A DNA stretch of 64,000 nt from Paramecium octaurelia (Eukaryota > Ciliophora > Oligohymenophorea > Peniculida > Parameciidae): the NCBI GenBank assembly GCA_905182995.1, contig CAJJDP010000033.1, forward strand, positions 159,685 through 223,684. The letters run 5' to 3'. The notes under the pieces are model-generated. The model was not told where the DNA came from. It ran no database searches and worked only from the letters and a program-made list of their open reading frames with translations. The stretch's first letter is position 1; each line of letters opens with the position of its first letter. A program made the position numbers and the translations under genes. This document shows, piece after piece, positions 13,401-26,146 of this stretch.

Positions 13401-16400
13401 TATCTAATGTACTTGCTATTCATCTCTTTCTTTACACAACTAACAATTTTATGGACAACTAACGCATTTGTTATCTATTAAGCTACGATTTCTTCCAACT
13501 AAACCCTATCTACATTTAACACAGATATTTGTATTATTAATGATTACACATTCTAAACATGATTCAGGACATATTTGAATGCAATTTTCTCCATAGAATT
13601 CATATCCTTATTCACATTTATTGCAAAGTATCTCATAATCTTAATCATTTTAACTTAATCCATAGTCAGTAAATTTATGATTGGCATTTAATAAATCTAT
13701 GGTGACTCGATAAAAGGCTTGAATCTCATTCTTCCAATTATCTTTAGTAAATTTATTCTACTAATAACAACTCAAACAATGTAATTCTGATGGACACGAT
13801 TGACATTCGCCAGTTCTTTTTGATGCGTAAAAGCCATTTTCGCAACTTAGACATTTGTATGAAGCCTTTTTTGGGGCTTAGACTTCGCCGACAAGATGAA
13901 TTGTTAATTATTCAATTACGCAATATAGACAATGTAATTTAAATTTTGGACATTGATCGATAAATGAATATATTAAATTATCTGGATTATAAGGACCAAA
14001 TAAACAAATACTATATTCTTAAATTCCTTACATTCTTTTAAAAAATTATTAACAATTTTCTAATTAATCTTTAATGCAGAGAAGCAATGAATCATCAAAA
14101 TAATAGCCATCTTCACACTTTGCACATTTTGTGAGTGTTTATTCCTCATACTTTATAAAGTCATGGTCTAAGGAATTAATTGATGGATTTGAATCAGAAA
14201 TTTCGAAAGCATATTTACAATTTTCTATTTCATTTATTTTGCAATCCTCTGCATTTAATGACAAATAATATAAATGAGTATCAATACAAAACAAACAGCG
14301 CAGAATTTTTAATTCATTTGAATATTTGCAACTGCTACAAAATTTTCCACATCTCTAACATTATCCATTAACAAGTCCAAAATTAAGTTCACAAGAGGTG
14401 CATTAAGTTATGCCATCGCAACTTTTACAGGATTATGAACATTATAAACAAGAGTAGCCATCTTCTGATATGTAATACCCACTTATACATTCTTGGCATT
14501 TTTTCTCACTTTGAGTTAATTTTATACATGCGTAATCTAATAAATTACAACTAAGATTAGAGTAATAACGATTTTGTTTACAAATGCCAAATGTCATGCT
14601 TGATAAATGTTTAACATTTAACTCAAAACAATTTGTTGTTAATACTTTCTTTATATCACAAAAGTCATTCACACCTTCTAGTAATATCAACTTAAAATTA
14701 TTATCTATGTAATAAAGATCATAATCTAGAGCAGGCCTTAGTTATTTAGTATACGCATCTTAATCCTTATTAACTTATTGTGTGACAAAATCAGTAGTAC
14801 AGATGGGACGAATATACCAATCAGCGGGATTCAATAAACAATCTACGCAAAGTACATTGTAGGAACTCGATTAAGGACTATATAGTTGTAAATTCATACC
14901 ATTTTATACACTATTAATTTTCTGGTAAATAAAAGTATCCAAACATACATTAAGAGATTGGTAATTCTATTTTAATTTCCATATAATTTAATGTTGGATA
15001 GAAGTCTGCATAAGATAAGCATACTTTATTTCTTTCAAATTATCCAAAAGGACACACACATTTATGAAATTCTTCTAAAAAGACTCTTTCATTATTATCA
15101 TAACAAGATAAACAATTAGAATTCAATGGTCCATCACAAGTTTAGCAACTATAATGACAATCTAAACAATAATAATTAATTTTACTAAATTCAATATTTA
15201 AATCAAAATAATAATTTGATTTAAAATAAAAACCAGATATTTATCCTTTCATCTTTTCATAAATAGTATAGTCACCTCCAAAAATAGCATAGTATTTTGT
15301 ATTTATAAATAAATTGTTATACTGCTAGTTTCCAAGATAATAGGTTTTAGATACTAAATCAACATCTTCAAAATAATTTAATTTAAATTAAGACCTTTAA
15401 TCATAACTATTTAGTCCATATTCAAAAGAAACAAAGTGCCATTTCTATAATAAATCTAAATACTGCAGGTCTCCTCTTAAACTGATTTTATCATTCTTTG
15501 GATTTTAATCTAATGGACTAGGATATGGCATCCAATAATGATGAGCTAAAACATCATATCCACTATTTTGTGAATCTGATTAATCTATATCCACTGTAAC
15601 TTTTAGTAATTCATCTCCTAGTTCTATTTCATCTTGGTAATTTTTGAAAAGAGTTAATCTAACCAATAAATACTTCTTTAATTAATAAGCATCTTACGTA
15701 TAGTATTTTACCCATCCAAATATTGAAAACCTCCTACCAAATTATTCAAATTCGAATTCCTTTTATACTATCCCATCAAAATTGAATAAATCTGGAAGCA
15801 AATTTATTGTATATTCATATTCATTTTATCTTAAAAACGATATTCTCTATGAAAATATTTGATAAATTGATCTGACTAATTCATTCATGAATATTTTGGA
15901 TAGTCTTCCTCTAAAAATGGCTAATTCATAAACCCCATTAATCTAAAATTAATTGATTTTAATTACAATTCCAGATCCTCCAACATATAATGCTAAATCT
16001 CTTATTTGCTTTTTTATCTCAAATTCAAAAATATTATAATTTTGTGTAGTTCCTAATGTTTCAAAACACAGTTTGGATCCCTTAAAAGTTATAACATTTA
16101 AAATCCAAATCCCTTCATATTCACTTGGATTATAATAGATTTAATTCATTTTTTCATCAACAAACAAATGATGGGTAACTTCAGTATTCGTTATCACATT
16201 TGTATACAGAAATGCCAATACACGATTATCATTTAGTGTTTTCATATAAAATAGTAGCTATTATTTTGTTTTCATTTTATTAGGTTCTTATTCCACCCAA
16301 GGGTAAGAGATCACCTACCAATTTGCTATGCAAAAACTCCAAAATTCAAATTGCAATGAATTCTAAATTTGCGGAATATATTTCATCTCCACGGGATTTG

Positions 16401-16491
16401 AGTTACTAATCAATAAATCTTCATTGAACTAATAACAATATGTAAAACAGAAAACTAAAGGTAGATAAAATGATGGTGTTTAAATCTTCAT
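7483..16491 (-). CDS. Giant membrane protein with LamG-like, Cys-rich repeat and parallel-beta-helix ectodomain
   Basis: About 2,995 aa. The start at 16491 gives a signal peptide (MKIQTPSFYLPLVFCFTYC). A concanavalin/LamG-like region of about 450 residues follows, then furin/EGF-like Cys-rich repeats (for example CLDCHYSCQTCDGPLNSNC, CQECISGYYISEDG), then a long stretch rich in short beta-like N/I/S repeats typical of pectin-lyase-like parallel helices. Near the C-terminus an EGF-like block contains GHIGALCEECD, followed by about nine hydrophobic helices and a basic tail. One 22-nt intron (14878-14899) restores CIKC. The frame breaks once at about 13036-13080; adding one base makes the whole gene an exact codon number, so either a sequencing error or a real mutation. 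The architecture is known from large ciliate surface proteins. The function is unknown; adhesion or sensing is inferred. Confidence 0.85.
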
Positions 16492-17372
16492 ATCTTGTTA
16501 GCTATATTTATTATTATAATTAATCCTTAATTAAAAACCTAAAATCTCTATATGTATTAATAATTTTGTATTGTCTTTACCAACGCGTGTTATAAATAAT
16601 TGATTAAAATTATATCAATTATTATTAGAATATTTCTTTAAACTTCTGCTCTATGGAAGCTGCGTTGAAGTTAACATGATTTCAACTCATATTTTTCAAA
16701 TATTTTTTGAAAGAAATCTCATTACATAATTAACTATAATTCTTTTTACTTATATGAAAATTATATCAAACGGTTAGTTTTAAATTTAGTTATAACTTAA
16801 TTTAAAAATAAATAAATTTGTATTATTATATAATTTATCTTAAATTGGATAAACTTTGATTAATGTCATAGAAAAATTAAACAAATAAGGATTAGGGTAA
16901 TCTTATCAAAATTTAAAATTAAGCAGAATAATAAAGATGAAAAACATTTGAAACAAAAAAATCATGGATTCAAATATTGATATAAATATAATTGATGATA
17001 AATTTTTTAAGGCTTTTTTTATTAATATATCAATTATACAACACTGGTTTATCTTTAATAAATTAAGTAGAGCATTAGCTTTTGTTAAAAGTAGCAAATA
17101 AGAATGTTAAAATGGGAACCTTTAAATATTCCTAAGCCTAAACTCATTAGTAATCTTATTTTCTTGATTCCGATGATTATTATAAAAATTAATCTAAAAA
17201 TTAGCCGATATGATAACAAAATTTTCTACATGAATTGCATTCGAATTAATTAGTTTGATAAGTCTTTAGCTTATTTTTAGATGTCTAATAATTGGGAAAT
17301 AGAATTGACTATTATTAATACAGAATTAAAATCAATAGTAGCCTCATAATATTTATAATTATGATAAACATA
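16492..17372. other. Intergenic, no gene seen
   Basis: About 880 bp of AT-rich DNA. It must contain the promoter of the giant surface protein and the 3' end of the ADP-ribosyltransferase-like gene. No other feature could be supported. Confidence 0.5.
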
Positions 17373-18677
17373 TCACTTAGCCTCATATATTAAGACTCTA
17401 TATTATCTAACATCCTCACTTCTATTTACTACAAAATAGCGCTATTCTTTCATTCGATCAGATTATCTGATTTTTTTTGGATTAACTCTTGTCATAAAGA
17501 TGGCTGAAAATTTCTTATTGCTTACTTAAATAGGAGTAGCATATCCTTTATCAACACAAACCTTAAACTTATCCGAGAAGTATATTCCATTTTCAACAAG
17601 AACATTATTTCCAAATTCATCTTTACATGAGTCTTTTGCATAAACATTCGAAAATCCTTCTTTTAAAGTAGATGTTATGATATTATTTACATTTTCGTTC
17701 TTTGTTCCATGAAATAATATTCTCCACTCATCTTTGTTACCATCCATTTTAATCCAGTTTTAATCGTTTCCATACTTGGTAATATCTAAGCCAAAACCAC
17801 AGCACCCTTTGGGAAAATAATAATCATAACTTTAATCAAGAGGTCCTCTTTTTTAAGACTCTTGAAAGCCATCCCAAACCATATTAAACCTGCTATCAAA
17901 ATCTTGATTCCTTAGTCCAATCCCTTTCTTTTTGTTACGTTTACATTCAAAAAAATAATTATAAATTTCAACTGAGCCATTACATACTTTTTCAAGAAAC
18001 TCAATAGAATCTGGTTGATCTATTAAGTCAGCTTTACTCTTAATTTTGAATGAAATAATGCTGCTTCCTTCTGTTAGATCTAAAATTTACACTTCTTTTG
18101 GATCAACCTTAAAAATTTTTGAAATGTTTTCCTAAAAGTTCAATAGATATTATTCCCTAAACATGCAATCAGATTTTAATTATTCATATTCAACTTAAGT
18201 TGTTCTGAATCGAAGACATTATTAATCTTAACCAAATGCTCCTATTATCGAATCAAACCCACAAGAGTGTATCCCATCAGTCATAAATAATTCTCTGTTT
18301 TAATCTCTTGCTAAAGCTTCTTTTAACACATAAAGCATTAATTCTTTATTCTCTTTTTCAATTTTTTGACCAATCTAATTTATTGAAATTGTTGAAGCAT
18401 GTTCACTTTGTCTCAAAGCTTCCGTCAATTATAATTTTAATTTGCTCTTTCTATATTTTTTCTGTTCCTCGCTTATTTATTCTTAATATTAGTCTAAATC
18501 TGCAATTTCCAATTGCAAATGCTCTATTTAATCTTTTATTGAATGTTTATTTTTGAGTCTAATATCGCTTTGGATATTATATTGTATTATGGAAAAATCA
18601 ACTTCATTTTATTAAATCAACTCACTTTTAGACCTTAGAGCACTTTATTCTTTAAAAATCTGACTTGCATTTTACAT
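17373..18677 (-). CDS. ADP-ribosyltransferase (PARP-like) fold protein
   Basis: Intronless, 434 aa. Residues about 15-120 are charged and predicted to be coiled coil (KHSIKDQIEHLQLEIADLDQ). The C-terminal 120 residues carry WRILFHGT (His at about 323), then GIYFSDKF (Tyr at about 365) followed by GYATPI, which is the H...Y pattern of the PARP/ART superfamily NAD-binding cleft; YRVLIYEAK closes the domain. No classical catalytic Glu of the H-Y-E triad is obvious, so mono-ADP-ribosylation or a non-enzymatic role are both possible. A middle segment (VWDGFQESQKRG, FPKGCCGFGLDITKYG) precedes the domain, as in related proteins of other eukaryotes. Start chosen at the first ATG (ATG TAA, Met-Gln) after the non-coding spacer. 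Substrate unknown. Confidence 0.75.
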
Positions 18678-19314
18678 TTTAATTTAATTATTATAATAAT
18701 GATTGATTTTTTCTTTTAAAGCACATTTATTAATAATTTTTAATATTCTATCAGACTATATACCTAAAACTGTAAAGTATATTACTCATTTTATCAAAAA
18801 TTTTATTACCACTGATTTATTATGAGAACAACTAATATAGACTAGTTCTTTATTGTCATATTTACAATACTTCGTATGTACTTTTTTTGTATTGTTTTTA
18901 ACAATAAACTCCACAATTCTAAAATTATTCTAATTAATTTAACAAATAACAAATTTTAGAATGATAGAGATGTTGATTGATCTAATAATAATAAATTTAA
19001 AGTGGAAACATCGTTTTCCTAGAAACAATATGATGTGATTGCTAAAACATCAAATTGTTTGTTAATAAATAAAAAACATAACCTCTGTGCAATAGTGATA
19101 AAATGGTTTCATATCAATTTACTTTGTGAAAAATCTACAAATTCTAAAAATAAGGGTTCTTAATTTTTTCGTTCTTGAGATTTAGAAAATCAATTTATCA
19201 TTATAAATATGTTAATATGATATTAAGATATTTCTAGCAATTAAAAATAAGTATTAAAACTTAAATGAAGATGAGAGTTTTAATTTAAAATCAATTAAAT
19301 ATATTTGTTTAATC
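18678..19314. other. Intergenic, no gene seen
   Basis: About 640 bp of AT-rich DNA between the ART-like gene and the 3' end of the GTPase gene. No RNA or coding signal recognised. Confidence 0.5.
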
Positions 19315-22300
19315 TCATTTATAGACACTTAACTGGCATCTTATTTTTTGCTAATTAGACAAGATTCTGTAATTCTTTATATGTATTTTATTCAAAAAAA
19401 TATTAATTAGGTTGGTTAAATAATTCATTTTCAAAGTATTATTCTTTTTGATGCATTATAAAATATGCTATTAAGGAGTTTAAGAATTTGCAGTTGAGAG
19501 ATTATTGGTAATAGGTAATTATACTATTTCCAAAAATTAAACATCAAATAGAGTCTTAGTTTCATTTTAGAGTGGGTACTGACAATAATCTGTATGACTG
19601 CTATTAGTTTGACAATACCAAAATAAACCACATTTCTTGCAAACTCTTAAACTATGTATTAGTGAAGCTGGATTGTTTGATAAATGAAATAACACTTGTT
19701 AATTTAATTTCTTAATTTCCATAAACAAATCTTACATTAATAAATATTATATTAACTTTTCAACGCAATCAAACCAACCGATATTAAAGGTTACTTTATC
19801 GATACCACTATTTAATCTTGCATTCATCAAGGTCTATATAGTTTGCACTTTTTCTTATATTAAAAGTTATGTGTATAATTTAATATTAGTTTAGAGTTCA
19901 TAAAATATTGCATCTGCTTCTTTTGACTGTTGAAACAATTATAAAGAACTTTTGACCTCTTGCGAAATCATTTTATGATCATTGAGGAAATACTAAATAG
20001 TTCTTCGTAGAATTTAAACAAATCTTCTGCCATTTCAGGATCCTCAAGCAAATCAAAATTATTTAGAAATTCTACATCAGTAATTTCTACCTATATTGAT
20101 ATAGTGTTTATTAATTTTATGTGAATTTAATTACAGATTTCTTATCCAGAGTCTTAATTTGAAAAAAATAAAACTTATTCTATCCCATATTTTTTCATTT
20201 CCTATAATATTTTTTATTAATCCTACTGTTTTTCTTGAGATTTATCAAAATGAGTAATAACAGCTATAAAAAGTTTACGGTATCTATGAAATATAAAAAT
20301 TTATTTGAATAATTGGTTTACCATCAACTACAGTTTTTCAAATTTTAAAATAAAAAATATTTTATTTAAAGGTTGATATGAAACGGCATTCAAGATTCCA
20401 ACGGCTTGCTAAATTTTATTTTATAATGTAGCTAGTCCTGGAGTATCAATTACTTAAAATCCTTGTCCATAAGCTGATTAACCAAGAATAGATTACCTAT
20501 TACAATTTATCATGAGTAATATTACTTTGTGGTTGATTTGGCTGCATCTACTTATTCCTAAGATTTGCAAATTTTATTAAATAAAGTAGTTTTACCAGAA
20601 TCAGTGATGCCTATTAGTACGACAACAGGGTCCAAATTATTTTTTTCCAAATAATTAGGTTCATTATTAATAGGTAATAATTTCAGTTAGTTTTCAACTT
20701 TATCACATTATTATTATAATGAAATGAGCGATACATGGTTACACTATGAAACCTATCCAACTAGGTCTGTTGTTTTCTTTTCATTTTACAATTTAACTAT
20801 TTCATCAGTTTTCTTCTTTATTTCAACTTTATTTTTTTTACATTCCTCAAATAATTGACTTCTTTAATATTCAGCTATTGTATATTTTACTTATAGTTAA
20901 TTAAATTCACTTCTCATTTACTCATTTAAAATCTATAAGTCTTAACAATATTCTGAAATTTTCTAATTTTTAAGTTATTATTCAAGCAATTCCTTCTTTA
21001 AATTCTCAATTTAATTTATTGCCTGATCACTTTAAGATTTAATGGTTTATTCTTTATTTTAAGATTCAATCAACATTTAATTTTATAGATTTCTCACTAG
21101 TGACAATTCCATAGCCTATTAAGTTTTAACGTTTTATAATTATGTAAAATTATATTGTATATCAGTATATTGATCTTAAAGCTCACTAATTATTTATTCA
21201 ACCTTAATTTTATCATTACTTATATTTGTTATTTCTTACAAATGCTAATCTTTAATCAATTTTATTTAATTTTATATATCATCTTAATTTTATGCAAATA
21301 ATTCTCTTAAACTGTTTAACGTATCTTCATTTATTTTTATAGTATCTTCCATTTTACTCTTATCAACTTTCATCTGATATTTTTCTAATTCTAATAGATT
21401 TTTTTTTTCTTCAACTTATTTTAATTATTCAAGGAATTGATATTTTAGATATAAATAATCTAAACAAACTTTCAAATTTGAATTAGCTTAAAAAAGAGAG
21501 TTTTCCATCTGTAAATACCCATCTAATTAGATTTTATATTCTAAAAAGAAGATGTAAATTCTTTATACTGTTTTCATATAATTTTCATTCAATTTAGGCA
21601 CTAAAACCATTACTTGATATAAAATATCAACATCACCTTCTAGAAATCTTTAGAGAATTAAACTAAAATTATATAATATTTCGATATTTTTCTGAATTTC
21701 TTAAATTTATGAAGTAGAATATTATTTGTATTGAAAATCTTTAAAGACATAGAATAAACCATCTGATAACTTTTAACTTGCATTACGTATAAAATTATTC
21801 ACTTCTTCAGATCCTACAGTTTTATTTAGATTACTTATGATGTAATGAGTTACATCCACATCTTTTTTCTCTATTCATTTGATAAATACTTTTATAATTT
21901 CTCCGTTTCATCAATTTCCTTTTAAACAATCAATTAGTGAGCATTTTTCTTAAATTTATTCATAAGTTATGATTAGAAATCAGCTATCAATTTTTCATCT
22001 GTTCTTTTTTTACTATAAGAGTTTATTATTATAGTTAATAACTAACATTGATTTATCCATGCTGTTAATTGGCTTAGATCTATATCAGCTTTATTAATAA
22101 AATATTATAAATCCTCAGCTTTATTTTAAAATTAATCACCTGGATTTAAGAGAATATAGACAATTTTAATTTTTTATTGTTAACAATTTTGTTAAAAAAT
22201 AATTGAATAGCCAATTAGTCATTGCTTTCTGTGTCATTGAAACCAGGGTAGTCAATAATGAAATGCTAATACTCTTAATTATAATAAATCTTAGGTGTTT

Positions 22301-22529
22301 TAGTGGTTGAATCTAATCCTCCTCTTATTTCTTGGAATACATCTGATTTTGAAAGAAGTTCAAGAGTTGTTCTGCCAAACTTGTCTTCATTGATATAAAA
22401 TTAGGCTCCACATAAAAAATTATAGATTGTGCTTTTTCCACATCCTGTTTTTCCAATTAACATAATTACATTATCATGATTTTAACCTTGAAAATCCTCC
22501 ATTTGCCTTTCAATCTTTTCAATCAACAT
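19315..22529 (-). CDS. Protein with two P-loop GTPase domains, coiled-coil linker and C-terminal Cys/His cluster
   Basis: About 1,049 aa. Domain 1 has a P-loop GKTGCGKST (residues 26-34) and DYPGF as the Walker B/G3 motif. A long Gln-rich coiled coil follows (about residues 330-620). Domain 2 has GITDSGKTT (about 645), DTPGL as G3 and THFD as a G4-like motif. The C-terminus carries RVCKKCGLFWYCQTNSSH and DYC, a likely metal site. The pattern resembles AIG1/septin-type GTPases that work as dimers; here two are in one chain. Introns: 20497-20525 (29 nt) and one of 35 nt beginning just after the domain-2 G4 region (near 19966-20000). One frame change near a six-A run at about 21870 has no matching intron; removing one base gives an exact codon count. 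The frame stays open upstream to about 22660, so an N-terminal extension is possible. Confidence 0.75.
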
Positions 22530-23091
22530 CGTTAGTATTTATTATTTGTCTTCTTTTTATTTTTCAATTAATTTTAATTCATTTAATGAATAATATTTAT
22601 TATTTATAATTAAAGAAATGTGGGCAATCTAAGTTTCAAGTAAGGTTTAGTTTGAACATCAAGACTCAAAATAATGAATACCCTCCATGAATAACTAACT
22701 ATTGTAGAATTATCAACCAATCATTAATAATCTCATCATGCTTATTTTTCCATTCAATATTGATATATCTTCTAAACAAAAGTTATATTGAAAGATCAAT
22801 ATTTAATAAATTTTGAAATAAGAAAATATCTAATTTGAAACAAATGGCAAATAAAAAAAATATTAATTTGACTGATATTCTATTAAAATCTCTCATTTCA
22901 TCGTCTAATTGAAGAAATGAAGAATGAAGAACAACATTAGCAAATTTATGAAAACCTGACAACAAATGATTTTTTATTAGATTCGGGATGGATGTTATCA
23001 ATTTCCTTTATTAAAAAAAGATTTGCTTAAAGAATATTCTGCTTCCTTAAAAATTTAAAGAAATGATTAAAATGATTGTAATAACAGTATT
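22530..23091. other. Intergenic; first part may be 5' end of the GTPase gene
   Basis: The frame of the GTPase gene remains open on the minus strand to about 22660 with coding-like sequence (NELKLIEKQKEDKQQ) but no clear ATG, so a short first exon may lie here. Nothing else could be supported up to the WD40 gene. Confidence 0.4.
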
Positions 23092-24630
23092 TCATAAATT
23101 TTATATTTTATAAGTTTCATAATTATTTTTTCCTCCTCCCCAAAATGTTAAATATTATCCATTGTTTGTTATTGTTCCGTATATACACCAATGTTTACAA
23201 TCAAGTTCTTAAACTAAAGATAGATATCCATCATTTTGAACTTTCAGTATGCAAATATGCATTTGATGTCTCAAAAATATAAGATTTATAACTTGATTAT
23301 AAATGATTGGGAAGTTAAATTCATTCAAATAACCTGTAGTTTTCTTAAAGCATACTCTCTTCTTTAAATTTTCTTGAAATTCACCAAATTCGTATTATTC
23401 GAACACACATAAATGATTTCTTCTCTCAGGTAACCAAATGAATTAATCTTCCTTTAAAAATTTAACATGACATCCAATTTCTTATTCTGCTTGCTTAACA
23501 ACTTAACTAAACTTCCACTTATTATTTTTTCCTTTAGCCCAAATTATAATTGAATCAGATCCACATGAAACCAAAACTGACTCAGATTCGTTTAGACTTA
23601 AAGAGTATACAATACCATTATGTTTCTCTAAAGAATATTGAGGTTTTAATTGATCATTATTAAAATCTAATTACCAAATTTTAATTAATTTTTCTTTACA
23701 ACATGAAATCAACTAGTCTTCTTTTTATGTTAAAATTAAACATTAAATCATTCCTTTATGCTCATTATATTTTTTTAAACTTTACCATTTATTATTCGAT
23801 TATTTCCACAATCTAATTGATTTATCAGAAGATCCGGAAATAAAATAACCTAGTTTTTAACTAAAAACTAAACAATTAACTAGCTCTTGATGTTCTTAAA
23901 GTGATTGACTTAATTTGATTTTTCCATTCTCAAAATCCCAGATTTTTATCTCCCTTCCACTTGTTGATACCATTGTCTTTCCTGTTGGATCAAATACTAT
24001 AGCTTTACATGCTTCTTTTTATTAAATAGAATCATCAATAAATTATAATTATAAAGTACTCTATCCACTTAGATTACACAAAATTTCATTACAATTTTAG
24101 TATTCTGAAAATGTTGTGAAGAATTACATATTTTTAGTAACTTTATCTTTCCAAATATTATTCAATTAAGTAATGGAGTTCCCTAATTTAATATGATAAT
24201 CTTAAAATTATTAATTCTCGTTTATTAAATCTATCTCTTCAAAGAAATTATATTCTGTGTATATTTACATTAATTCTTTTTAATTTTATATCCAATCCTT
24301 AATTATATCAAGCATTTGGTCTATTTTTTATAGAAGACTAGACTTCAAAGAAATCATTTGATTTTATAATGATTCCACTTTTTAGATGTTATTGTTGTTG
24401 AGATTTTCTAAAGATTCTAATAATTTCTTCCGTCTTTCTTCTATTATATTAATGGCTTCCCTTAATTCAATTTTAGGGTGAACAAATTGGAAATCTTCCA
24501 TGCATTAACAACATAAAAGTCTTTCATTTATTTTTAGTTTAGAATCTAGAATAACCAATGAAACAGGTTGTTGATGTTTCATTAAACAATAAAAATCATT
24601 AGCATTCTCTTTCATCTTTGGTTTGTACAT
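23092..24630 (-). CDS. WD40-repeat protein
   Basis: Intronless, 512 aa. The first ATG (24630) is followed by a short Cys/His segment (FYCLMKHQQP, LLCCQCMEDF) that may bind zinc like a B-box, then a coiled coil (IIEERRKKLLESLENLNNN). The C-terminal part holds WD40 blades with clear endings: STSGREIKIWDFENG, SGSSDKSIRLWKQSNN, SCCKEKLIKIWQLDFN and SCGSDSIIIWAKGKN. About five to seven blades can be counted, enough for a propeller. This type is a large expanded family in Paramecium. WD40 propellers act as protein-binding platforms; the partner is unknown. The 3' end faces the GTPase gene on the same strand. Confidence 0.9.
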
Positions 24631-25459
24631 AATTAATTAATTACCAATGAAGTTTTATTTATGTTATAAAAATAGTATAAGTAGAATGATAACATTAAGA
24701 TTTCTAGATGATAATAGCGATTATGTCATTTAATCAGCAATAAAATATATATTATTCAAGTTGCAAGTTCCCTTTAAAAAAACTAAAATGTCTCCCAATA
24801 TCCAAGATTAACTAAAAAGAATTTATTCGCTGTTATTCCAATTAATATAGTCTAACTAAATTTACTTAATGCCAAGAGATTATTGTTTGTATTCTGAGAA
24901 TTAATAATTTCACTAGTTTATTAAATAATCTTATTAAATAAAGATAGTAATAATCTCTATCCCCTTTATATACACGATGATAATATCTTTTATATCACTA
25001 TTGTAGTTTACCAATTTAATAATTAATTTTGCCAGAAATTAAAGAAATCTTTTATCTCATTGTAATTGATAAAAATGTGAATTTACCAGTAATTCAACAT
25101 AAAGCAATATAATATTATAAACAAAAAGAATTATGTATTTTTTTTGATAAATTTATTTGATTGGTTTTTAGTATCAGATTTTGTTCTAAATGGACTATTC
25201 TTTACAGTAAAGTTGCTGAAAACTATTAAAAAACTACTTTTATCTTGAATTTAAATTAATAACTCTATCCATAGAATAAATCAGGATGAACTTTCTAATT
25301 TTCATTATTTTATATACAAATAAGTGCATATTTAATATTATGATTAATTAGGTTATTGTTTCTTAATAAATTCTTTAATTTATTATTAATTTATTTTATG
25401 ATAGATAATTTAGTTAGGTATTAAATAATTAGATGTTTATATTGAGCAACAACGATTAG
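24631..25459. other. Intergenic, no gene seen
   Basis: About 830 bp of AT-rich DNA upstream of the WD40 gene. It should contain its promoter. No other signal recognised. Confidence 0.45.
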
Positions 25460-25709
25460 GATTAAATTGAATTAGGCCATAAATAAAAAAGTTCATCTTG
25501 AAATAGAATGTAATACTCTTCATAAAGATATTTAAGTTTTATTATTAGAAGCTAGAGGAAGGTAAACCAGACTATAAAAGAATTAAAAATCATTTGGGGT
25601 TGGTTTTTATGAACATCGTAAATGGTTTATCTATCTTGTGAGACGCGAAGGCAAAAATCCCCTACGGCGAATATTTAACTAAGAAAGAAAAAATGGATTT
25701 GAGTTTTGA
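25460..25709 (+). CDS. Short coding fragment with a basic, Trp-containing C-terminus
   Basis: A plus-strand frame is open for about 83 codons and ends at TGA 25707-25709. It contains RGRQTRLQKNQKSF, GFYEHRKWFIYLVRREGK and LRRIFNQERKNG. The second half is much less AT-rich than its surroundings, which suggests selection at protein level. No ATG is found, and an upstream intron joining an ATG exon could not be fixed. The spacing of the W, the basic residues and the following GK/F pattern is reminiscent of AP2-like DNA-binding folds, but this is only a resemblance. It may be the 3' exon of a gene or a gene fragment. Confidence 0.35.
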
Positions 25710-26146
25710 ATATTCTAAATATAGATTATCATTTAAGATTGATGAATTATATTAATGCTATATATTATTTCAATATTTCAATTAACGTCTGCACTTATTC
25801 TGCTATCTTGACTTTAATTTTAATTTCTTATATTGTAATACTGGAATTATGTCATATGGATTGGAGTAGGAAAATAATTAATGTTCAATATTTAATTTAA
25901 AAGCTCTGACCTTTTGATGAACCGATATTTAAAAATAAGTTCTTCTTCCATTTACCTATTAAATTTGATGATCTTTTTGATATATTAAATATTTAGAATA
26001 TAATATTAATAGGTGAATAGTTTTCTTTTTACGATTTTAGTTCTTGAAAGAATAGTTTATAATTCTGAAACAGTTAATTATTTCTATCATTTTTAGATTA
26101 ACATTTTATAATTTATTATAGCATTACGAATAATAATATTAATTAT
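25710..26146. other. Intergenic, no gene seen
   Basis: AT-rich spacer of about 440 bp before the TPR gene. Open frames here have no protein-like character. Confidence 0.4.
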
